In this document: piece by piece, positions 7,630 through 13,943 of the stretch | Numbering within the stretch: the first letter of the stretch is position 1 | Layout: each line of letters starts with the position of its first letter | Assembly: GCA_965655625.1 (NCBI GenBank) | Contig: CBFHHA010000047.1 | Coordinates: 1 to 16,438, forward strand | Source: CAJJDF01 sp965655625 | GTDB lineage: Bacteria > Bacteroidota > Bacteroidia > Flavobacteriales_D > CAJJDF01 | Direction of reading: 5' to 3' | DNA: 16,438 nucleotides | Notes under the pieces: model-generated | Databases searched by the model: none | What the model was told of the DNA's origin: nothing | What the model saw: the letters and a program-made list of their open reading frames with translations, nothing else | Position numbers and translations under genes: made by a program

Positions 7630-8772
7630 TTAAATTATTTTAAAGAGATGATATGACAAGATGGATGTTTTGTGATTTTGGTTATTTTCATTACCTATAT
7701 CAATTAATATACCTTCTGGAACAGGAATTATGGCGTTTAGTTGATATGTGTTTTTAGGAAAAATTGTTTCGCTTAAAAATTCAAAATCCGAATTGTACAT
7801 TTGGATAGAAAATTCTTTATAATCAGTGGTTCTAAAATAGGGGTTTTTCCATTTTATTATTTCATCAGTAGTATGTGAACAAATTTGATAATATAACTTA
7901 CGATATGAATCATAAATTATCCTTTCATAACTTCCATTTTTCAAACTAAAATCAACAGAGTATGTAATGTCATCAAATCTAGTTGTATCATATTTGCTAT
8001 CAAAAAATGTATTGTTGCATTTTTCAAGGTTAATATTTTCTAATTTATGATTCTTTTTTAAGATTTTTAAATTTTCTTCAGATGAAAATCCCACATAATA
8101 TGAGTTATCATTACTACAAATCCGTGGAAATAGTTGACGAAAAGTGTATTCATTATTAGAATAATATTCGGAAAACATGATTTCATTAACTAAATTAACA
8201 TTTATAGAATCTTTTATGCTATAATCCAAAACATAAAATGTATCATATTTCTTTAAATAATAATACGGGGCAAAATGAGAATGATAAACAATTAATTGTT
8301 TTTTCTTTTTTAAATTAACAATTGGAATAGTGTTCGCACCATCATTAAAGTTTCCATATGCAATGTTGCCAAAATCGGGAATTTTTTTTGGAGTAATATT
8401 AAAACTTTTTTCAATTTTACCAGAAGAATTTATTATGTAATATTCTGAGTTAAGTTGAGTTGAAATAATAATATACTCTTCGTTAATAAATTGAAAAGCC
8501 CTAATTTCCTTTTTATTTGGGAGGTTCTCTAAATTTATTTTTTTGTATTCAACTTTTGTTTTGTAATCAAAAAAATGAAGACAATAATCCACATTAGAAT
8601 AAACAACTAAACTTGGTTTTTCCCAGTTGTAAAATTTAGCATTTATTCTGTGAGTGGGACTAATGTCTGTTTCTGTAAAGAATTTAATTTCACTGTCATA
8701 AATGAATTCAATAGTTTTTCTTTTGCAATTTAAAAAAAAAAGAACTGTCACTATAATTTGGAGTGTTTTCAT
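7630..8772 (-). CDS. DUF4221-like putative lipoprotein, likely beta-propeller
   Basis: This 380-residue exported protein has a hydrophobic start and a possible lipidated Cys16 (FFLNC; Asn before the Cys is unusual). The rest is strand-rich, with repeated aromatic pairs and turns such as SGKIEKS, NSDFEFLSE and EGILIDIG, as in propeller proteins. The block FPRICSNDNSYYVGFSSEENL and the later IIYDSYRKLYYQICSH resemble DUF4221 proteins as I remember them. No enzyme motif is seen. Base composition is very AT-rich: bases 8041-8100 hold 11 G or C in 60, against 26 in 60 at 11101-11160 in rpsA. That suggests recent transfer. It follows a strong terminator, so it may be expressed by read-through. It is tightly linked to the DUF1573 gene. 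Confidence 0.7.
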   Translation of the reverse strand: MKTLQIIVTVLFFLNCKRKTIEFIYDSEIKFFTETDISPTHRINAKFYNWEKPSLVVYSNVDYCLHFFDYKTKVEYKKINLENLPNKKEIRAFQFINEEYIIISTQLNSEYYIINSSGKIEKSFNITPKKIPDFGNIAYGNFNDGANTIPIVNLKKKKQLIVYHSHFAPYYYLKKYDTFYVLDYSIKDSINVNLVNEIMFSEYYSNNEYTFRQLFPRICSNDNSYYVGFSSEENLKILKKNHKLENINLEKCNNTFFDSKYDTTRFDDITYSVDFSLKNGSYERIIYDSYRKLYYQICSHTTDEIIKWKNPYFRTTDYKEFSIQMYNSDFEFLSETIFPKNTYQLNAIIPVPEGILIDIGNENNQNHKTSILSYHLFKII

Positions 8773-8794
8773 AAGTAACTTTAATTCAGATTTT

Positions 8795-8831
8795 AAAAAA
8801 AAAGGCTTTGATTAAATAATCAAAGCCTTTT
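8795..8831 (-). terminator. Strong intrinsic terminator between small lipoprotein and DUF4221-like gene
   Basis: On the minus strand, AAAAGGCTTTGATT and AATCAAAGCCTTTT pair as a perfect 14-bp stem (arms 8818-8831 and 8800-8813) with a 4-nt loop. A run of nine T residues (complement of 8795-8803) overlaps its end. It begins 6 nt after the stop codon of the small lipoprotein gene. No good promoter is seen between it and the DUF4221-like ATG at 8772. Confidence 0.9.
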
Positions 8832-8836
8832 GCTTT

Positions 8837-9277
8837 TTATTTTATAGGCAAAACGTATATTTCAGTATTGCTTTCAGTAGCCACAACTCCAAAATAATCT
8901 ACTTCATTATTTGAGGTTAGATGTTTTAAGAATGCACTCCCATTTAAAAACATTTCAAGAATGTCTGACTCAAATACACCTTCGTAGTATTCTTCATTAT
9001 TTCCGAAATAGTCTGAATTATCCACTGGGTTTGGAGATAATCCGAATAATTCAGATTTTTTATTTCCGTCTATAGTTACTTCAGCAGCACAGCCTATTTT
9101 TGATTCAGTACAGTCATTTGATGAAAAACGACCATTTTTATCGCCTCCAATTTTTAATTGTGAAGGGGTGATTTCTGAATTAATATTATTACTAGGCGTT
9201 ATTCCTTGTTCTTTTGAACAGCTACTTAATAGTAGTATTGAACTTAATACTGTTGTAAAAATTATTTTGGTTTTCAT
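8837..9277 (-). CDS. Small acidic lipoprotein, function unknown
   Basis: This 146-residue protein has a good lipoprotein signal: MKTKIIFTTVLSSILLLSSC with Cys20. The mature part has a Ser/Asn-rich linker (21-50), two further cysteines (Cys56 and Cys63, as NDCTESKIGCAAEV) that could form a disulfide, and an acidic region EEYYEGVFESDILEMF at 95-110. I do not recognise a family. A terminator directly follows its stop, so it can be made in higher amounts than the two genes after it. A weak -7-like TAAATTAG lies on the minus strand near 9340. A small exported protein before a propeller-like lipoprotein and a DUF1573 protein recalls peptide-plus-propeller gene sets of gut Bacteroidales, but there is no sequence proof of a link. 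Confidence 0.75.
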   Translation of the reverse strand: MKTKIIFTTVLSSILLLSSCSKEQGITPSNNINSEITPSQLKIGGDKNGRFSSNDCTESKIGCAAEVTIDGNKKSELFGLSPNPVDNSDYFGNNEEYYEGVFESDILEMFLNGSAFLKHLTSNNEVDYFGVVATESNTEIYVLPIK

Positions 9278-9571
9278 ATTTTTTGTTTTATGTATTCATC
9301 CGAATACGGGTTTGTATTTTTTTACCACTTTAGTTCTAATTTAGGAGAGAACTTTATCAATATATTTGACTTTCAAATTATTGCTTTACTCCTTTATGAA
9401 CTTTAAAACGAACTATTGTTATCCTGTTTATTTTATCATCCAAGTAAGGAAAGCACTCAGATATGATTCATACGAAACCGTTTTTGATAGTAGTATTAAT
9501 TGCCCATAACTTGCTGTTACCCGGAAGTTACACAACACTTGTTTTCTCTCACTTTTTACGGGGAGTATTCG

Positions 9572-9849
9572 TTTAAGAGGTAGGTTTTGTTGCTCGAAAT
9601 ACGGATTGCCGATTCATGCGCTCAATCAGTGGTAAACGTAACTTACAAGGGAAATACAAAAAATAGAGAAATTCCTTTCTTTTTACAACTCAAGGATTAT
9701 CTATCGCGAGAAGAGATATTTTTGAGTAATTATGAGTTGAAATCGAGGCGAGAAACACTCTGATTTGGTTGCTTTCATTGCAACGGAATGTTGCTTGATC
9801 GCAGGATTGGAATTAAATAGACATAAGGCGAAACAAAAACCTACCTAAA
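9572..9849. repeat. Imperfect inverted repeats bounding a ~280-bp segment
   Basis: AGGTAGGTTTTGTTGC (9578-9593) is matched in inverse by GAAACAAAAACCTACCT (9830-9846), with one mismatch and one extra base. The match continues outward with GTTTA on the left (9571-9575) and TAAAC on the right (9846-9850). The inside shows no gene. This is the shape of a non-autonomous inverted-repeat element, but no target-site duplication is visible. The right arm stops 4 bp before the -33 box of rpsA. Confidence 0.4.
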
Positions 9850-9853
9850 CCCA

Positions 9854-9882
9854 TTGGTTTTAAATAAAAATCACTACTTTTG
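9854..9882 (+). promoter_or_regulatory. rpsA promoter, Bacteroidota consensus
   Basis: TTG at 9854-9856 (-33) and TACTTTTG at 9875-9882 (-7, consensus TAnnTTTG) are 18 bp apart, close to the usual spacing for the Bacteroidota primary sigma factor. Transcription should begin near 9888, giving a leader of about 90 nt before the rpsA ATG. This is the best promoter in the window and fits a highly expressed ribosomal gene. Confidence 0.85.
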
Positions 9883-9891
9883 CAGTCCATA

Positions 9892-9936
9892 ATGGAAAAT
9901 CCAGTCAGCACAGGATTCTTTTTAACTCAATTATAA
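9892..9936 (+). other. Possible 14-codon upstream ORF in the rpsA leader
   Basis: ATG at 9892, only a few nt after the predicted transcription start, opens a frame reading MENPVSTGFFLTQL and ends in TAA at 9934-9936. It lies wholly in the rpsA leader, 43 nt before the rpsA ATG. A chance frame of this size is common, so this is only a candidate leader peptide. Confidence 0.2.
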
Positions 9937-9979
9937 ACGCTCTCGCAATTGCTGAATACCGAGATACAAATATCACACT

Positions 9980-11935
9980 ATGTCTGAAAATACAGAAGAC
10001 AAAGCAGCTGAATCTACACCAGAAGCAGTTGAAAATCAAGTAAATGAAACAGTAACAGAAAACACAGAAGCGGTATCGACTGAAAAGTTGGTAAAGAAAG
10101 ATGTGACAACAAAAGAAGCTGTTGAAACTGAAGCAGATGATGAGGTAAAAGAAATTGTTGCTGAAAGAAAATCTGAAGAAGAAAAAATTGACTTAGAAAA
10201 TTTTGATTGGGATAAATACGCTGCAGGCGAAACTTACTCTGACGAAGAAGCAAAAGCAATTGAAGCAAAGTATGAAGGTACTTTGAAGTCTATCAAAAAC
10301 AAAGAGTTGGTAACTGGAAAGGTGACAGCAATTGGAGATAGAGAAGTAGTAATTAACTTAGATTACAAATCTGAAGGAGTTGTACCTATCAATGAATTTA
10401 GATACAACCCAGACTTGGCGATTGGTGACGAAGTAGAATTGATTGTAGAAAGACTTGAAAACAAGAAAGGACAATTAGAAGTTTCGCACAAAATTGCTCG
10501 AGTTCATAGAGCATGGTTGAAAGTAAACGAATGTTTAGAAACAGGAGAAATCATTACTGGTAGAGTAAAATCTAGAACAAAAGGTGGATTGATTGCTGAT
10601 GTTTTTGGAATTGAAGCTTTCTTGCCAGGTTCACAAATTGATGTGAAGCCAATTAGAGATTACGATGAGTTTGTTGGAAAAAACATGGAATTCAAGGTGG
10701 TGAAAATCAACCATGAATTCAAAAACGTTGTTGTTTCACACAAAGCGCTTATCGAAGCAGAATTGGAAGAGCAGAAAAAACAAATTATGTCTGGTCTTGA
10801 AAAAGGACAGGTATTACAAGGTATTGTTAAGAATGTTACTTCATACGGAGTATTCGTTGACCTTGGAGGGGTAGATGGATTGATCCATATTACTGATCTT
10901 TCTTGGAAGAGAATCAAGCATCCAGAAGAAATTGTTACTCTTGACGAAAAAATCAACGTGGTTATCCTTGACTTTAATGACGACAAGAAGAGAATTGCTC
11001 TTGGATTGAAACAATTAGAGAAACACCCATGGGATTCATTGGATGAAGGAATGAAAGTAGGAGACAACGTGAAAGGAAAAGTGGTAGTAATGGCTGATTA
11101 CGGAGCATTTGTTGAAATTGCTGACGGAGTAGAAGGTCTTATCCACGTATCTGAAATGTCGTGGTCACAACACTTGAGATCTGCACAAGATTTCGTAAAC
11201 GTTGGAGATGAAATCGAAGCACAAATCTTAACTCTAGATAGAGAAGAAAGAAAAATGTCTTTAGGTGTGAAACAACTTTCTCCAGATCCATGGGAAGGAA
11301 TCGCAACTAAATACCCAGTAGGTTCTCAACACAAGTCAACTGTAAGAAACTTCACAAACTTTGGAGTATTTACTGAGCTTGAGCCAGGAATTGATGGATT
11401 AATTCACGTATCTGACTTGTCTTGGAACAAGAAAATCAAACACCCATCTGAATTCTGTAACGTAGGTGACGAATTGGAAGTGGTAGTAATGGAACTTGAC
11501 CAAGAGAACAGAAAACTTTCTTTAGGACACAAACAACTTGAAGAAAAGCCATGGGAGCAATTCGAATCTGTATTCACAGAAGGATCTGTTCACCAAGGAA
11601 CTGTTATCAAAGTTGAAGCTAAATCTGGAGCAGTAGTATCATTGCCTTACGGTATCGAAGGATACGCACCAGCTCGTCACTTGAAAAAGAATGACGGTGA
11701 AAAAGCTAAATTGGACGAAGTATTGGATTTTGTAGTGTTGGAGTTTGATAACTCTAACGGAAAGATTATCCTTTCTCATACAAAAACGTTTGAAGAAGTT
11801 CAAGAAAAAGAAGCAAAACAAGAAAAAGCAAGCACTGCTAAGAATATGAAGAAAGTAAATACAGGGAATGCTGCATCTACTCTTGGAGATATGATTGATT
11901 TGCAAAACTTAAAAGATAAATTGGAAGGGAAATAG
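9980..11935 (+). CDS. rpsA: 30S ribosomal protein S1
   Basis: This 651-residue RNA-binding protein helps the small ribosomal subunit bind mRNA, which matters in Bacteroidota because Shine-Dalgarno sites are mostly absent. Six S1 (OB-fold) domains are seen at about 109-171, 189-255, 275-344, 361-432, 447-518 and 534-601. Domains 3-5 have the clearest RNA-binding pattern (YGVFVDLGGVDGLIH, YGAFVEIADGVEGLIH, FGVFTELEPGIDGLIH). Domains 1, 2 and 6 are more divergent, as in other S1 proteins. An acidic, Glu-rich N-terminal extension (1-100) and a basic then amphipathic tail (605-651) frame them. The extension makes it longer than the E. coli protein (557 residues). The gene has its own strong promoter and terminator. 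Confidence 0.97.
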   Translation: MSENTEDKAAESTPEAVENQVNETVTENTEAVSTEKLVKKDVTTKEAVETEADDEVKEIVAERKSEEEKIDLENFDWDKYAAGETYSDEEAKAIEAKYEGTLKSIKNKELVTGKVTAIGDREVVINLDYKSEGVVPINEFRYNPDLAIGDEVELIVERLENKKGQLEVSHKIARVHRAWLKVNECLETGEIITGRVKSRTKGGLIADVFGIEAFLPGSQIDVKPIRDYDEFVGKNMEFKVVKINHEFKNVVVSHKALIEAELEEQKKQIMSGLEKGQVLQGIVKNVTSYGVFVDLGGVDGLIHITDLSWKRIKHPEEIVTLDEKINVVILDFNDDKKRIALGLKQLEKHPWDSLDEGMKVGDNVKGKVVVMADYGAFVEIADGVEGLIHVSEMSWSQHLRSAQDFVNVGDEIEAQILTLDREERKMSLGVKQLSPDPWEGIATKYPVGSQHKSTVRNFTNFGVFTELEPGIDGLIHVSDLSWNKKIKHPSEFCNVGDELEVVVMELDQENRKLSLGHKQLEEKPWEQFESVFTEGSVHQGTVIKVEAKSGAVVSLPYGIEGYAPARHLKKNDGEKAKLDEVLDFVVLEFDNSNGKIILSHTKTFEEVQEKEAKQEKASTAKNMKKVNTGNAASTLGDMIDLQNLKDKLEGK

Positions 11936-11961
11936 ATTTCACACCCAATTTGAGCAACCTA

Positions 11962-11998
11962 AAAACTCTTCTCGAAAAATCGGGAAGAGTTTTTTTTT
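11962..11998 (+). terminator. Intrinsic terminator of rpsA
   Basis: AAAACTCTTC (11962-11971) pairs with GAAGAGTTTT (11984-11993) as a perfect 10-bp stem, and TCG/CG in the loop can extend it. Nine T residues run from 11990 to 11998. It begins 27 nt after the rpsA stop. The -7 box of pyrR follows within 3 bp of the T tract. Confidence 0.93.
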
Positions 11999-12000
11999 GT

Positions 12001-12008
12001 TACCTTTG
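12001..12008 (+). promoter_or_regulatory. Candidate -7 promoter box (TACCTTTG) of pyrR-pyrB
   Basis: TACCTTTG fits TAnnTTTG exactly and lies about 50 bp before the pyrR ATG at 12058. Its -33 region would fall inside the rpsA terminator hairpin (about 11979-11982), where no TTG is present. The leader of about 45 nt shows no terminator or antiterminator of the kind used by PyrR in Bacillus. Confidence 0.5.
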
Positions 12009-12057
12009 TTTTTTAAGAAACAGATTTTTTAATACTCACTTTACCCCGAGACGATCA

Positions 12058-12600
12058 ATGAGTTTACAAGAGAGAGAAATACTCAATAAAACTGAAATCA
12101 ACATTCTTATATCAAGATTAACTCGTCAATTAATCGAAAATCACAACCTTTTTGAAAACTCAGTCCTTATTGGTGTTCAACCAAGAGGAATTTATGTAGC
12201 GAATCGTTTGCAAAAAAAGCTCAAAGAATTGAGCGGTATAGACGTGCTTACAGGTTCTATTGATACAACGTTTTTTAGGGATGATTTCAGAAGAAAAGAA
12301 AAACCGCTCTTGCCAAGCGTTACCAACCTAGACTTTTCGATTGAGGATAAAAAAGTAATCTTAGTGGACGATGTGTTGTTTTCTGGCAGAACAATTCGTG
12401 CTGCAATGGATGCGCTTCTTACATACGGAAGACCAACCTCCATCGAGTTACTCGTATTGGTGGATAGAAGATTTAGCAGAAATTTGCCCATTGAGGCAAA
12501 CTATGTTGGCAAATATATCGATACACTTTCTAACGAGAGAGTGGAAGTGATGTGGCAAGAAATTGATGGAACAGACAAAGTAATATTGGTAAAAAAATGA
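12058..12600 (+). CDS. pyrR: PyrR: pyrimidine operon regulator / uracil phosphoribosyltransferase
   Basis: This 180-residue type I phosphoribosyltransferase would convert uracil and PRPP to UMP; in Bacillus, PyrR also binds pyr mRNA to control attenuation. The PRPP-binding motif VILVDDVLFSGRT is at 100-112, the IGVQPRGIYVA loop at 38-48, and DVLTGSIDTTFFRDD (62-76) is the family's flexible-loop block. The start at ATG 12058 gives the usual family length. The frame continues upstream to a TTG at 11950, but that would run through the rpsA terminator and is rejected. The last codon overlaps pyrB by 4 nt (ATGA), so the two are co-translated. The RNA target for regulation is not evident, so the enzymatic role is the safer claim. 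Confidence 0.93.
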   Translation: MSLQEREILNKTEINILISRLTRQLIENHNLFENSVLIGVQPRGIYVANRLQKKLKELSGIDVLTGSIDTTFFRDDFRRKEKPLLPSVTNLDFSIEDKKVILVDDVLFSGRTIRAAMDALLTYGRPTSIELLVLVDRRFSRNLPIEANYVGKYIDTLSNERVEVMWQEIDGTDKVILVKK

Positions 12601-13520
12601 AAGGACTGAGTACAAAACATTTATTGGGAATAGAACATTTGCTAAAGGAAGACATTGACATGATTTTTCAAGTAGCAGATAATTTTAAAGATATTATTAA
12701 CAGACCGATAAAAAAAGTACCGACACTGAGAGACATCACAATTGCCAATTTGTTTTTCGAAAATTCTACTCGAACTAAATTGTCTTTTGAATTAGCAGAA
12801 AAGAGACTTTCTGCTGATGTGGTAAATTTTTCTGCAGCAAGCTCAAGTGTAAAGAAAGGTGAGACATTGATTGATACTGTGAACAATATTCTGGCTATGA
12901 AAGTAGACATGGTTGTCATGAGGCATCCAAGTCCGGGAGCGGCAGAGTTTCTCTCCAAACACATTGACTCTGTTATTGTTAATGCAGGAGACGGAACACA
13001 CGAACATCCAACTCAAGCTCTGCTAGATGCATATTCTATCCGCGAAAAGCTCGGAGATGTAAAAGGAAAAAAAGTCGTGATTGTGGGAGATATCCTTCAT
13101 TCTAGAGTGGCACTTTCCAACATATATTGCCTTCAAAAACTAGGCGCAGAGGTAAAGGTTTGTGGACCTTTAACTTTGATGCCAAAACACATTGAATCGT
13201 TGGGAGTGAAAGTAGAAACAAACCTTCTAAAAGCATTGGACTGGTGCGATGTGGCCAATATGCTCCGAATTCAGCATGAAAGGCAGGAAATAAAGCATTT
13301 TCCTTCCTTGAAAGAGTATACACTCCAATATGGATTGACTCAAGAAATATTGAACTCCTTGAACAAGGAAATTATAATCATGCATCCAGGACCTATAAAC
13401 AGAGGTGTCGAAATTTCAAGTGAAATTGCGGACTCTGACAATGCCATTATTTTGAACCAAGTGGAAAACGGTGTAGCAATAAGAATGGCTGTCATTTACT
13501 TGCTGGCAGGAAAGATTTAA
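12597..13520 (+). CDS. pyrB: Aspartate carbamoyltransferase catalytic subunit
   Basis: This 307-residue enzyme carries out the first committed step of pyrimidine synthesis: carbamoyl phosphate and aspartate to N-carbamoylaspartate. The carbamoyl-phosphate motif FFENSTRTKLSFE is at 53-65 (STRT 57-60), SSVKKGET at 83-90 supplies the catalytic lysine region, HPTQALLD is at 137-144, GDILHSRVA at 164-172, LRIQHERQ in the aspartate domain at 223-230, and HPGPINRG at 263-270. Length is that of a normal catalytic chain. It overlaps pyrR by 4 nt. No pyrI regulatory subunit follows, so the enzyme is probably not controlled in the way the E. coli holoenzyme is. Confidence 0.97.
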   Translation: MKGLSTKHLLGIEHLLKEDIDMIFQVADNFKDIINRPIKKVPTLRDITIANLFFENSTRTKLSFELAEKRLSADVVNFSAASSSVKKGETLIDTVNNILAMKVDMVVMRHPSPGAAEFLSKHIDSVIVNAGDGTHEHPTQALLDAYSIREKLGDVKGKKVVIVGDILHSRVALSNIYCLQKLGAEVKVCGPLTLMPKHIESLGVKVETNLLKALDWCDVANMLRIQHERQEIKHFPSLKEYTLQYGLTQEILNSLNKEIIIMHPGPINRGVEISSEIADSDNAIILNQVENGVAIRMAVIYLLAGKI

Positions 13521-13521
13521 C

Positions 13522-13552
13522 TTTGAATTGTATAATATTTATTCTATCTTAG
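13522..13552 (+). promoter_or_regulatory. Candidate promoter of the STAS gene
   Basis: TTTG (13522-13525) is followed after exactly 19 bp by TATCTTAG (13545-13552), one base off the TAnnTTTG consensus. Transcription would begin near 13558, about 22 nt before the ATG at 13580. TAACTTTG at 13518-13525 also fits a -7 box but has a badly spaced -33 partner. Read-through from pyrB is equally possible. Confidence 0.4.
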
Positions 13553-13579
13553 GATATAAATTTTATAGCCCTATTCAAA

Positions 13580-13918
13580 ATGAGTATTACAATTGAAGAA
13601 AAAAGTAACTATAGTTTGCTGAAAATCAAAGAGGAAAAACTAAACAGTGTCAACTCTCCTGATTTAAAATCACAATTAGTCACCTTAAATAAACAAGGAA
13701 ACAAAAACATTATTGTGGATATGAATGAGGTAAAGTATTGCGATTCTTCGGGGTTGAGTGCACTTCTCATCGGTAATAGACTATGCAATGAGATGGAAGG
13801 TAAATTTGTGATCAACTCTCTGCAAGAGATGGTTCAAAAAATGATAGAAATATCTCAATTAGACAAAGTATTACACATTACAAATGAAATAAACCAAGCC
13901 GAAGAGATGATGAAATAA
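13580..13918 (+). CDS. Single-domain STAS protein (anti-sigma factor antagonist-like)
   Basis: This 112-residue protein is one STAS domain of the SpoIIAA/RsbV type. The hallmark helix cap YCDSSGLSALLIGNRL (53-68) keeps the DSSG motif; Ser57 is the place of the regulatory phosphoserine in SpoIIAA. In characterised systems the unphosphorylated form binds an anti-sigma kinase and frees a sigma factor or other target. No RsbW-like kinase, PP2C phosphatase or sigma factor is encoded in the window, so the partner must be elsewhere. It starts 59 bp after pyrB. In flavobacteria I recall STAS genes near pyrB and ribonuclease Z, but no ribonuclease Z gene is seen here. Confidence 0.88.
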   Translation: MSITIEEKSNYSLLKIKEEKLNSVNSPDLKSQLVTLNKQGNKNIIVDMNEVKYCDSSGLSALLIGNRLCNEMEGKFVINSLQEMVQKMIEISQLDKVLHITNEINQAEEMMK

Positions 13919-13932
13919 TTACTTCGGTTTTT
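13899..13932 (+). terminator. Weak candidate terminator at the STAS gene end
   Basis: CCGAAG (13899-13904) and CTTCGG (13922-13927) form a 6-bp stem with a 17-nt loop, followed by five T residues (13928-13932). The left arm lies inside the coding sequence and the stop codon is in the loop. It would separate the STAS gene from the cargo gene that starts 11 bp later. Confidence 0.4.
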
Positions 13933-13943
13933 AATTTATAACA

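Larger units (their letters stand above)
9278..9979. other. 702-bp gene-free region before rpsA
   Basis: No convincing protein gene or tRNA is seen. The region has a small palindrome TTTGA-CTT-TCAAA (9365-9377) and GCCCATAAC at 9502-9510, which is the inverse of GTTATGGGC at 7180-7188. It also has GTTAC-CCGGAA-GTTAC (9516-9531), an imperfect inverted repeat pair bounding about 9572-9849, the rpsA promoter (9854-9882) and the rpsA leader. A 37-codon frame at 9463-9576 is hydrophobic at its start but unsupported. Confidence 0.5.

Noticed and set aside
7173..9517. Integron attC sites flanking the lipoprotein cassette
   Set aside because: The motifs are inverted rather than direct, they do not fit GTTRRRY exactly, and no paired L/R boxes or integrase are seen.
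9463..9576. 37-codon hydrophobic frame (MIHTKPFLIVVLIAH...)
   Set aside because: No promoter, no family likeness, and it runs across the repeat-like GTTAC and GCCCATAAC motifs. It is more likely chance.
9580..9850. tRNA, CRISPR array or riboswitch before rpsA
   Set aside because: No TTCGA-type T-loop, no regular spaced direct repeats and no recognised aptamer core were found.
10014..10268. Leucine/glutamine-rich minus-strand frame under the S1 N-terminus
   Set aside because: It is the antisense of the Glu-rich S1 extension, so its composition is an artefact.
11950..12057. N-terminal extension of pyrR from a TTG at 11950
   Set aside because: It would translate through the rpsA terminator hairpin and T tract and would come before the predicted promoter. 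The ATG at 12058 gives the normal PyrR length.
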